From Patiria pectinifera (Eukaryota; Echinodermata; Asteroidea; Valvatida; Asterinidae): a stretch of 64,000 nt of DNA. Positions 45,661 through 55,036 of this stretch are shown in pieces; positions within the stretch are counted from its first letter, which is position 1; the number at the start of each line of letters is the position of its first letter. Made by a program: the position numbers and the translations under genes. The stretch is taken from assembly GCA_029964075.1 (NCBI GenBank), contig CM057134.1, positions 23,972,905 to 24,036,904 on the forward strand, in the 5' to 3' direction. The notes beneath the pieces are model-generated. The model was not told the DNA's origin. It saw only the letters and a list, made by a program, of their open reading frames with translations, and made no database searches.

Positions 45661-45878
45661 CACTGCATGCAAAAACTGTGTTTAGCAATTAAACACTTTT
45701 CTAAACACTTTCTTGCTATCAGTTTGTAAACATATTTAAATACTAAACATGTTTAGCGTAAGGATGGATAGTGTTTAGCCATTGAACGTTTGTGTTTAGG
45801 AATTGGACACGTAATGTTTACATGTTTACAAACTGATAGCAAGATAGTGTTTAATTGCTAAACACAGTTTTTAGAGTG
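45661..45878. mobile_element. 218-bp MITE with CACT...AAAAACTGTG ends
   Basis: AAAAACTGTGTTTAGCAATT followed by TTGCTATCAGTTTGTAAACAT is mirrored at the right end (ATGTTTACAAACTGATAGCAA, then CTAAACACAGTTTTTAGAGTG). The whole element folds as a hairpin. The CACT start resembles the 130-bp MITE at 9126 but the arms differ. It lies in a stretch that interrupts the duplicated segment. Confidence 0.7.
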
Positions 45879-46361
45879 TATTTTTTGACATTGACGTTCT
45901 GTTAAACTGGACAAACAAATTTCCCCTAGCACTACTTCGAGTGTTGAACGTTAGATGCTAAGGTAAAACAAGAATTAAAACATGACGGAAGTAAATTATG
46001 CATACATTTATACATTAGTTTTCCTAAATTAAGGTAATATAAGTCATTAAATTGTAAAATATTCAATTTAGCAAATAATGGAGCAGAATGATCACGATAG
46101 CCAGCATTCGAAATTCATGATTAACCAAATGAGATAAATAATAGGGGCATTTTGAATGGAAAAGGGCAGTCTTATTTTTAGGGGGGGTACCCCCACTTAC
46201 CCCCCCCCCCCTCCGCTGGCTATGCCTATGCGTTTGATCCTGGTTTAGACTGAATTTCAGTCAGCAGATCTATTTAATTTAACGACTCGGAGTTCCCCAT
46301 AACCTGGAAAAACGACACAGTCAGGCCTACATAATAGGCCCTGAATTGGCGGCCGATCAAG

Positions 46362-47725
46362 GCTTTCCACCGATCCAACTAAATGCACTGCTTTGATATT
46401 TTTACTGGCAACAATTTTTGACAAGATAACTTAAACAAACTTAAAATAAATCTCAGAAATTTTTGATTCAAGGTCGGAGTGTTCAGGTTTGTTTGTATGT
46501 CTTTCAATTTCGAAACACTTCTGAAACAAAGTTTAAAAAAATAATCGACGTTGGCCATCAGTTTTTGAAAATGAGGGCATAGGCCTGAACCCATCCGCCG
46601 ACCTCATGAATAAAAGTTATACTTTCAAAATTCTCTCTTCCTGCCCAATGACATCAATTAGAGCATGTAAAATGTAATATAAAAACTACTTCTCACTACA
46701 GTTAATGTCAATGTTGATTAAGAGCATATTGATTACTTTAATTGCCAAATAAAATTATTAAAAACACATTAAAAGTCAAGGATGGTAAACTACTTCATGT
46801 AACTTATATTATTTGCGTAACTTTATTAGATCACGAATTTAATGTAATAACATTATTTATCTCATTTGGTTAATCATGAATTGTATAACTACATGTATTC
46901 TTTGTGAAGGGGGCAGGCCCAGTATACAAGCTTCGGCTTCTCAGTTGTCTTACTGTTAATTCAAGTACCGTTAGAATGTTTACCTAATGTACAGTATTCA
47001 ATTTACCTTGTAGTATGGAAATAAACCTGAAACCTGAACCAAAAATATCATTAGAGCCTCTGAGAGCTATAAAATTGGGAACGATTGAAGAGATATGGCA
47101 ATGAACCTCTGGCCACAGTTGTAACGAGTCACTTGGACTTGTGTGACTCGAGTCCAGTCGAGTCATTTTAAAGAAGCGACTCGAGTCATTAGGTCAAGAA
47201 GGTTGAATCGAGTCGAGTCACAGTTTTTGTGTAGCCGATCCGAGTCGAGACAAGTATTTAGCTCAAGTCAATTCGAGTCAGTCGAGTCACCAAAACTAGG
47301 CTCGATTCGGACTCGAGTCGAGTCATTGACTCGAGTAATTACAACTCTGCCTCTAGCCCGGACATTTTGGATGCAATTGGGCCCGAAAGTGGCGCTATTT
47401 TGCCATGTTCAATTAATTGAGGAAGGATCGTTTTTCAAGATGGGCTACTTTTCCGCTTTGGGAAAACTACTAGGGGTCCGTCTTCCAGTTGGGTGAGAAT
47501 TTCTCGAAAAGTAAATGGTCAACCAACTAAATGATGAAAAGAAAATGAAGGATAACATGTTGATTATCATGTTTCAGTGCAGCTTACATGACAGTTCCGA
47601 GCATGGGAGTAAAGGAATTTTGAAGTATGGGCATTTAGCACTAATTTATGTGGTGACTGTCAGGAGTAAAACACAGTATTACTGTTTTGGATAAGAGAAA
47701 CGACAGAGGGCGTTTACGCGCGCTC
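46362..47725. repeat. Duplicated segment upstream of REV1
   Basis: Counterpart of 40985-41645. Homologous blocks are 46362-46495, 47085-47300 and 47495-47725, with an inserted stretch of about 570 bp at 46500-47078. The last block ends about 160 bases before the REV1 start codon, so the proximal promoter region of REV1 borders or includes duplicated DNA. Confidence 0.75.
47118..47352. repeat. GAGTC-rich repeat, copy 3
   Basis: AGTTGTAACGAGTCACTTGG at the left pairs loosely with ACTCGAGTAATTACAACTC at the right. In between are many TCGAGTC words. This is the best preserved of three copies (others at 13575 and 41163). An open frame of 117 codons through it is a by-product of the repeat. Confidence 0.6.
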
Positions 47726-47887
47726 GATAACGGATAGCTCGATTTAGTCGTACGTTGTTGATTGACGTGACAAGCGTTTGTAATACACGTGTTGTTGTTT
47801 GGAACGGGATAATTTTCGTTGGAATTTCCTCTTTTGCCCAATAAATGCGTTGACAAAAGTGTACTGCCAGACTGCCACCAATCAGTC

Positions 47888-47944
47888 ATGAGTAGAGGAC
47901 GTGGTGGCAAAAGATCCTTGGGCGACAATGGCTGGGGAGAATGG
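47888..47944 (+). CDS. REV1: REV1 exon 1
   Basis: REV1 is the Y-family deoxycytidyl transferase and scaffold that organises translesion synthesis at stalled forks in the nucleus. This exon encodes the first 19 residues, ending in DNGWGEW, which matches the conserved N-terminus of animal REV1 (basic start, then DGWE.W before GGYM). It ends in phase 0 at the strong donor GG|GTAAGT. The next exon begins exactly with GGYMNAKK, as in other animals. The ATG is in the correct place relative to known proteins. The 5' UTR just before it contains a 27-bp stretch that recurs at 53357. Confidence 0.88.
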
Positions 47945-48022
47945 GTAAGTTCGGTGCATTTGCGTCAAATTTTCGACCTATGTGACTTAGCCCATGGAGG
48001 AAGGAATGCTTAGCCTTAGCTA

Positions 48023-48409
48023 GGCCAAAAAAAATAAAAATATTCGGTCTCTGGTCAGACCAAAGTTCCGGAATTGACGCGGCCACGCGGCTTTTTTTTT
48101 TTTTTTTGCTTCGAAAAGTTTTTTTTCTTCAAGCTTGGATCGTACAGACAAGGTGGGGTACTATTTTCATTTTTTGGTGTCCTCATGTACATTGGTGTCC
48201 TCCATAATTTGCCTTGGTGCTTTCGATCATTTGCCTTGGTGCAATTTCCCATATTCCTTGGTGCTCTTTGGTAAAAAAAAATTGAGGAGGTGCGGAAATA
48301 AAGGGCGCTGTTGGAGCTACCGGGGAACATTTTGGAAAAAAAAAGATTGACGCGCATGATTAAAATCGACGCGCGCTGACTAGAGACCGACTTATTTTTT
48401 TTTTTGGCC
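48023..48409. mobile_element. PIF/Harbinger-like MITE at the tip of the long-TIR element
   Basis: GGCCAAAAAAAATAAAAAT at the left and its inverse at the right; inner arms GTCGGTCTCT and AGAGACCGAC also pair. The flanks read CTA (left) and TTA (right), consistent with a TTA duplication with one change. Confidence 0.7.
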
Positions 48410-48607
48410 TTACTCCTAGAACTATAACTATGAGGCTCCACGTAGTGGGGCCTCATAGATCAAGAAGCCCGCAAAATTACCTGCAGCACAAAACACTAAT
48501 AAAGTACAAAAACGTCCATCAAAGACAAAATGGAGACATTTCACACAGAACCGCTGCACAGTCATGACAGTTTGCCCCTATACTCCGTACTTTATCTCTT
48601 GACATAC

Positions 48608-48997
48608 TCACGTATCATGCGCAGAACTAACATAGGTGGATTCTGTCGGTTTTTAGGCCAAAATGATGAAAAATATGCCCTTTCCGCACTGAGCCAACCT
48701 GACACTTGAAACGTGCATGCATATGATCGAGCGATGATTTTCGGTTCGCTCGGAGCGCGCCGCGGGGGGTACGGTACATGCACTTGTACGCATGCACATA
48801 CTATCATTTCGCCTGTACCGTACCCCCCGCAGCACGCTCCGAGCGAACCAAAAATCATAGCTTGATCATATCACCTCGCTTGATCATATGTGTGCACGTT
48901 TCAAGTGTCAGGTTGGCTCAGTGCGCAAAGGGCATATTTTTCATCATTTTGGCCTAAAAACCGACAGAATCCACCTAGCTCTGCGCATGATACGTGA
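48608..48997. repeat. 390-bp palindromic MITE in the left arm
   Basis: TCACGTATCATGCGCAGA at the left is inverted at the right end, and the arms continue through TTTTTAGGCCAAAATGATG and the AGGTTGGCTCAGTGCG region to a GC-rich centre with GTACCGTACCCC. The right arm of the host element is continuous at the same point (about 52976-52984), so the insertion is confirmed. TAC flanks both sides. Confidence 0.8.
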
Positions 48998-49094
48998 GTA
49001 CAGTACCGCCCAGAATTTACCATGGCACAATGCCCGTTTATCGGGACCTAATTTGTTGCCGGGCATTGGGGGTCCCGAACCCTTTCTTAGAATT

Positions 49095-49190
49095 CCTAAC
49101 CACAAGCCCCATGCCCTCACTCTCCTAAACCACAAGCCCCTATGCCCGCACTCTCCTAAACCACAAGCCCCAATGCCCGCACGTCGGCAT
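49095..49190. repeat. Short tandem array, ~36-bp unit
   Basis: The phrase CACAAGCCCC followed by ATGCCCGCACTCTCCTAAAC occurs about three times with small changes. It lies just inside the left arm of the long-TIR element. Confidence 0.65.
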
Positions 49191-49864
49191 GCTTGTGAAA
49201 TGATCAGGTACACAAACACAATGCCCGCGACACAATTCTTCGGGACACATAGAACACGATGCCCGCACTGAATTGAAATAAAACACAGCTCTATGATTGA
49301 ACTGTGAGCCCTGCATGCATGGCCCGTGCTCCTCTTCCACTCTTGAGAAAGGGGCGTGAAAATCTGGTCAAAAGGAATATCCCTCCTTTTTATAGTTAAC
49401 AAGTACACAAGTTTTACAAGTAAACTCTTTGCGCAGTTCTGTTTTAGTGTTTACAAAAGCGATCTCTATTGTGAAATTTGTTTTGTGTTTATATTACTCG
49501 TAAGGATCGTCATCACACGCGCGGATCCCCCTTTCGCAAACCCCCTGTTTTTTTCTTTCTACGAGTCTCTTAGGGCGGGCGGGCATTAAATACATCCCTT
49601 TGAGAACATGGCTATCTTTTTCGTTTTTGAGGAGTCATTATGGCGGGCGGACGGGCGGTCATCAAATCAATGGGTTTGAACATAACTATCATATAAAATT
49701 ATCAACAAAAATATACAATGTATAAGTTTTGAAGGACACCTGTCAATCATTGTCTCAAAATTTCCTTCAAAGCAAGAATACTTTCAAAGCAAGAATATAT
49801 TTTTATAAGACACTTTTCTATTTCCCGGCTGGAATAGGGGGCACATTTAATACAGCACTTGCAT
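49191..49864. other. Long-TIR element interior, nothing recognised
   Basis: Non-coding. It includes two similar GGCGGGCGG stretches near 49575 and 49644. The 154-codon minus-strand frame ending at 48944 overlaps the arm and array and is not credible. Confidence 0.35.
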
Positions 49865-50690
49865 TTAATGCTTCATGTCCAAATATATTCCAAAATATAT
49901 TCTTGAGTAGAACATGTACCGGTACACGAAATAATGTAGGCCATGGTTTTTTTTAATAAATGAAGAATAAAATCGTCATCCTCTTTTTTTTTATTTTCCC
50001 GGCCTCGCAGGGCGAGATTTACGTCTGGTTCTCTAAATATTTTTTTGAAAGCAAAATGATTTAAAAAAAAAAACCTAGCCCGTTAAAGTTTGCACTCTAA
50101 GTTAATTCTTTTTGTAGATTCCAGGGGAAATTTAATACGAATTCTGCTCGGTTTTTCTTATTTTTAAATGAATATGATCAGGATTAACAACATCCCTCAA
50201 TTAATAGCGTCAAAATATATTCCAAAATATATTCTAGAGTAAAATATTTTCACAAAATAATGTAGGTCATGCGTTTCATTTTATTATACACGAAGAATTA
50301 ATCGTCATCCCTTTTAAATTGTCCCGGCCGCAGATAGAGAGAGACATCAAATAAATAGGGGTTATTTTAATACGATTTAGTATGTCTTATTCTCTCGGTT
50401 TATTTTTTAAAGTAAAACGATTTCAAACACCCTAGCCCATTAAGTTCTGAACTCTCAGGTAATTCTTTTGTAGATTCCAGAGGAAATTTTAATACGAATT
50501 ATGCTTAGTTTTTCCTAATTTTAAAAGGAATACGAATAAGATTATCAACAGCCCTTTGACTTCAAACGTAATTTCAAAATGTATTCCGAGAAAAAATCAT
50601 ATTCTAGAGTAACATTTACAAAAATAATGTAGGCCCTGCAGTTTATTTTTTAAATATTAAGCGAAGAATAAAATTGTACTACGAAAAAAA
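49865..50690. repeat. AT-rich tandem array, ~350-bp period, about 2.5 copies
   Basis: AAATATATTCCAAAATATATTCT begins units near 49878 and 50213, with a more diverged start near 50572. Each is followed by AATAATGTAGG and a GAAGAAT...TCGTCATC segment. A second landmark, TAATTCTTTTTGTAGATTCCA, falls at 50104 and about 50460. Confidence 0.65.
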
Positions 50691-51421
50691 GACATCGGGA
50701 GCCCTACATTTAATGAATTATTTGGACTTGGAGTATCATCCCCCAATCGTTTATCTATGTGCATGTACACAACACGGAGGTGAAATTTCACGTTCAATTC
50801 AGTTTCCCACATTTTTCGCATAAAGTTTTCCCCTGTCTCTGAGAAAAAAAAAAGCCCAAATAAAATCTCAGCTCCGAAAAGCCTTTCCAGAGAATGATTG
50901 ATAGCCGCATTGTTCAAATTGATACAATGCCACTCTTGTTCGTTACAAAGCATATACATTTGGGTTCAGCTGTAGGCCACCGAACTTCAAGGCCTTTGAG
51001 AACTTGCCGCCAGCAATTGGAAGATTCTTAGATGATAAACAGTGATGATGGTATCTCAGCCAATGAAATGAGCCGGTTCCCGGCAAATAAATATTCCATT
51101 GGTTGCTTTCATCACGGACCGTCTGCTTTCATGAATATGACTTCCTTCCACGCGCAACTGGAGTGATTAGCTATCTGAGCCACAGGTGCATGGCTGCATG
51201 CCCATCACATTCCCAACCTGGTTGCTTAGAAATACTGTTGCTAGGAGGCTCCCCTGCGATGCCTGGGACTTCCGTAATACCATGATCAGACCAACACGGA
51301 CAGTTTCAACATTGCCGCACCGCGCTTGTTGCCCGCGGGTCGACGTACCTCGTGGTCCTGAACTTTGCGTTGATTTGGCAAACTTCTCAGTGACATGACA
51401 GTAGCCGTGTCGCAATATGAA
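50691..51421. other. Long-TIR element interior between arrays
   Basis: Nothing recognised. It holds several short open frames on both strands around 51103-51507 with no similarity to known proteins. Confidence 0.35.
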
Positions 51422-52622
51422 CAAGGTTTACTCCTCTCACCCGACCGTCCCGCATTATTTCTTTTTATATTGAGCATCCAGTCTAGTCCCCCCAAAAATA
51501 TTAACAAGTTTTACTCCTCTCGCCCGACCGCATTATTTCTTTTTATGTTGAGCGTGCAGTCCCCCAAAAATATTAACAAGTTTTACTCCTCTTGCTCGAC
51601 GGCATTATTTCTTTTTATGTTGAGCATGCAGTCCCCCAAAAATATTAAGAAGTTTTACTCCTCTCGTCCGACTGCATTATTTCTTTTTATATTGAGCGTG
51701 CAGTCCCCCAAAAATATTAACAAGTTTTACTCCTCTTGCTCGACCGCATTATTTCTTTTTATATTGAGCATGCAGTCCCCCAAAAATATTAACAAGTTTT
51801 ACTCCTCTCGTCCGACTGCATTATTTCTTTTTATATTGAGCGTGCAGTCCCCCAAAAATATTAACAAGTTTTACTCCTCTCGTCCGACCGCATTATTTCT
51901 TTTTATATTGAGCGTGCAGTCCCCCAAAAATATTAAGAAGTTTTACTCCTCTCGCCCGACCGCATTATTTCTTTTTATATTGAGCATGCAGTCCCCCAAA
52001 AATATTAACAAGTTTTACTCCTCTCGTCCGACCGCATTATTTCTTTTTATATTGAGCATGCAGTCCCCCAAAAATATTAACAAGTTTTACTCCTCTCGCC
52101 CGACCGCATTATTTCTTTTTATATTGAGCATGCAGTCCCCCAAAAATATTAACAAGTTTTACTCCTCTCGCCCGACGGCATTATTTCTTTTTATAATGAG
52201 CATACAGTCCCCCAAAAATATTAACAAGTTTTACTCCTCTCGCCCGACGGCATTATTTCTTTTTATATTGAGCATCCAGTCCCCCAAAAATATAAAGAAG
52301 TTTTACTCCTCTCGCCCGAGCGCATTAATTATTTTTATGTTGAGCGTGCAGTCCCCCAAAAATATTAACAAGTTTTACTCCTCTCGCCCGACCGCATGGT
52401 TTCTTTTTATATTGAGCGTGCAGTCCCCCAAAAATATTAACAAGTTTTACTCCTCTTGCTCGACGGCATCATTTCTTTTTATGTTGAGCATGCAGTCCCC
52501 CAAAAATATTAACAAGTTTTACTCCTCTTGCTCGACGGCATCATTTCTTTTTATGTTGAGCATGCAGTCCCCAAAAATATTAACAAGTTTTACTCCTCTC
52601 GCCCGACCGCATGATTTCTTTT
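51422..52622. repeat. 72-bp minisatellite, about 17 units
   Basis: The unit starts AACAAGTTTTACTCCTCT, then a variable CGCCCGACCG/CTTGCTCGACG box, then CATTATTTCTTTTTATATTGAG and GCAGTCCCCCAAAAATATT. The spacing is 72 bp after two slightly longer first units. Because 72 is a multiple of three and one frame lacks stops, a 434-codon open frame spans the array (51395-52699), reading as repeats of NKFYSSRPTALFLFILSVQS. I see no start context, splice sites or known similarity and treat it as non-coding. Confidence 0.9.
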
Positions 52623-53165
52623 TATGTTTTTTTTTCGGCTCTTCGTTTTCTGTCGGCTTTTTGTGTACGTCGTGCGTGTATACCGACGTCGGCTTCTAGG
52701 CCTCTTGTTTTGTTATGGCGCGGCTTACACGTTGCCCGTTTCAGAAGGCAGTTTGTTGACTGCTAGGGATTATTGTCTGTGGTTTACACGATGCCCTTTT
52801 GCTGTACGCTCGGGGGATTATTGTCTGTGGTTTACACGATGCCCTCTATTAATGACCGAATTCTAAGGAAGGGGGATCGGGCAAAGGGCATCGGGCAAAG
52901 GGCATGCGGGACCGTGATCGCACACAGCGGGCAACGGGACTTCGGTGTGGGCATTTGGGGATGGTAAATTCTGGGCGGTACTGTATGTCAAGAGATAAAG
53001 TACGGAGTATAGGGGCAAACTGTGCAGCGGTTCTGTGTGAAATGTCTCCATTTTGATGGACGTTTTTGTACTTAATTAGTGTTTTGTGCTGCAGGCAATT
53101 TTGCGGGCTTCTTGATCTATGAGGCTCCACTACGTGGAGCCTCATAGTTCTAGGAGTAACTTAGC

Positions 53166-53272
53166 CTTAGGCCTAGCTTGAGTAGCTCCAGCGGACATGC
53201 TCCATTTTCATTTACATCATGTGAATGAATATGGAGCATGTCAGCTGGAGTTACTCAAGCTAACTTAGGCCT
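53166..53272. mobile_element. 89-bp hairpin MITE with 9-bp target duplication
   Basis: AGCTTGAGTAGCTCCAGC at 53175 is inverted to GCTGGAGTTACTCAAGCT near 53261, with a further pairing of CATGCTCCAT and ATGGAGCATG. CTTAGGCCT flanks it at 53166-53174 and 53264-53272. The termini are those of the 29172-31650 and 33136-33187 elements. Confidence 0.75.
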
Positions 53273-53356
53273 ACTTTTTCAATACATGACATAGGCTAAT
53301 GCAACAGCTGGAGTTTACTCTAGACCTGTAAACGTGGCGGCGTTGTATACAACGTG

Positions 53357-53383
53357 GACAAAAGTGTACTGCCAGACTGCCAC
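53357..53383 (+). repeat. Repeat of the REV1 5' UTR segment
   Basis: 27 bases (from GACAAAAGTGTACTGCCAG) are identical to 47852-47878, which end 9 bases before the REV1 start codon. The two copies lie on either side of the long-TIR element. Confidence 0.7.
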
Positions 53384-54011
53384 ACGCCACACTGTTGTGT
53401 CATTTGGTCATTTCGAACCTGGCGAAATTGATCCGCCATACATAATTTCGTATGGATGTTGAGTACTCACCTAGAAATCTAAATTTGCCTTCCTGCGTGT
53501 TCAGGATGTGTCATTTCGACGAATTTTGCCGTTAATGAAGACCCATACGAACGTGTTGAAATTAGATTTTAACGTTAACTGGACAAGTACCCAGGGTCAC
53601 TTGCGTGCCAAATTATTGGAGCCCTCCGAGCTACCCGTCTGCTTCATGCGGCGCATATCGACCACGTGATAAACCCAGCTAATAATTTGGAATCGCACTT
53701 ATAATCGGGACATAAGGAGTGCCCGGAGCATCAGTGCGATACCAAATTATCCGCAGCATTTATCACGTGGTAAATCACATGCATCAGGAGGAGGTTGCTG
53801 GACGTCGAGATCTTGCCAAATTTACCCCGAATTTCGTTTGAATGCCAGATTTGGCGTAAAAGCAGATTTCAACATGTTCAAGAAAGCTTGATATGTGAAT
53901 ACTTATCACACGGTAAAGTGATGTTCAGTTTTTCAGAAGGACGATTTCGCTTGGTTCGAAATGGTACAAGAGGGTGGCATAGTTTACAAGCCGCGTTCAA
54001 GGGTCTAGAGA
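53384..54011. other. REV1 intron 1, nothing recognised
   Basis: No gene or repeat partner was seen. ATCACGTGGT occurs near 53762 and its near-inverse, ACCACGTGAT, near 53660. Confidence 0.35.
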
Positions 54012-54057
54012 TACATGCACTCAAGCTACACTTAACATGTAGGCCTACCCCAAAATG

Positions 54058-54521
54058 GGTAACTCCTTATCTTTAGGACACCTCTATTTTTTACGAATTC
54101 TCTTCAAAACTGACCTTTGCAGATGACTGGCCAGTACCAAAGTGACTTTTGCAGGCTAAAGCAGTCTATTTTCTTCAGATTAACTCATGTTAGCTGTCAT
54201 ATTGAAAGCACTTTCAAAGGAAATGCGACTTTCCTACTTTTTTTTAGCAGTTGGCCATCATGCTTTTTAGTCTATTTTCTGTTTGTCATCGTCATCTTTT
54301 ACCCCTTAATTTCCCTCATAAATCAAAGCCCTGCCCTCTTTCTACAAATTAAACCTGCTGATATTCAAGAAGAAGTCATTGCCAACTATTCAAATGTGTC
54401 AAGAAATATCAGACATTGTTTGTCAGATGTCACTTTTGAGTGTCATTTAGTCAGCTGTTTTGGTGAGTCTTTTTTTTTTAACCTTACAGTATAGGAACGG
54501 GGTCCTAAAGGTAAGGATTAC
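54058..54521. mobile_element. GGTAATCC-family MITE, fourth copy
   Basis: It starts GGTAACTCCTTATCTTTAGG and ends CCTAAAGGTAAGGATTAC. The flanks CCAAAATG (54050-54057) and CCACAATG (54522-54529) are an 8-bp duplication with one change. The unfilled site is visible near 33213, where the host repeat reads continuously (ACCCAAAAATGTAGAAC). Confidence 0.85.
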
Positions 54522-54529
54522 CCACAATG

Positions 54530-54975
54530 TAGAACTTTGTCAACTTTTTTTTCACATTTTTGATTTAGACTTTGTTTCTAGTTTGTTTATGCTTTAGAAG
54601 CACTCTCACCCTCTTTAAAGCGATAAAAAAAATTAATCCCGCATTTGTAATTTTGTGTTGGAATTTAGGTACGCTAACATGTGCAAAATGAACCTGGAAA
54701 TTGCACGAAAATATAGACGCCTAAAATTAAGGGGTGATTATGAGGGTGAGTGTTTGTGAAAAATTGTGAAAAAAACTTGACAAAGTTCTAAATTTTCAGG
54801 TAGGCCTACATCACTACATGTTCCAAGTGTGGCCTTTATTTACGGAGGTAGTCCAGTAAATTGGCCACATTTATGGGGCTAAACTCTACTGAGTGGAGCA
54901 CTAGAACTATGGTACATGTACCTGTACCCTCCGTACTAGCGCTCCACCGAATAGGCGTACTTTGGTGACTGGTAC
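54530..54975. repeat. Dispersed repeat shared with 33.2-33.65 kb
   Basis: Right part of the host repeat carrying the MITE above. It matches 33213-33654 from GTAGAACTTTGTCAA to GACTGGTAC. Confidence 0.7.
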
Positions 54976-55036
54976 ACGGTAGCATTTTGTACGTACCCAT
55001 GCGAGGACAAAAAGGCCCCCCCCCAAAAAACGGTAA

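Larger units (their letters stand above)
48020..53159. mobile_element. 5.1-kb long-TIR (MULE-like) element in REV1 intron 1
   Basis: Arms of about 200 bp match in inverted orientation: the left runs from TTACTCCTAGAACTAT (48410) through GAGGCTCCACGTAGTGG to AGTACCGCCCAGAATTTACC (49019), and the right is 52962-53159. CTTAGCCTTAG occurs exactly on both sides (48009-48019 and 53160-53170), an 11-bp target duplication of the size made by Mutator-like elements. A PIF/Harbinger-like MITE (48023-48409) sits at its left tip and a palindrome (48608-48997) interrupts the left arm. The interior has no transposase but three tandem arrays (49095, 49865, 51422). It starts 75 bases after REV1 exon 1. Confidence 0.7.

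Noticed and set aside
48888..49408. Overlapping 127- and 154-codon frames on opposite strands
   Set aside because: They run through a palindrome arm and the 36-bp array. Neither has a recognisable domain.
51422..52622. CRISPR-like array
   Set aside because: The whole 72-bp unit is repeated with no unique spacers, and the genome is that of an intron-bearing animal.
51395..52699. 434-codon open frame taken as a secreted or membrane repeat protein
   Set aside because: It coincides with a 72-bp minisatellite whose length is divisible by three. There is no splice or promoter context and no family resemblance.
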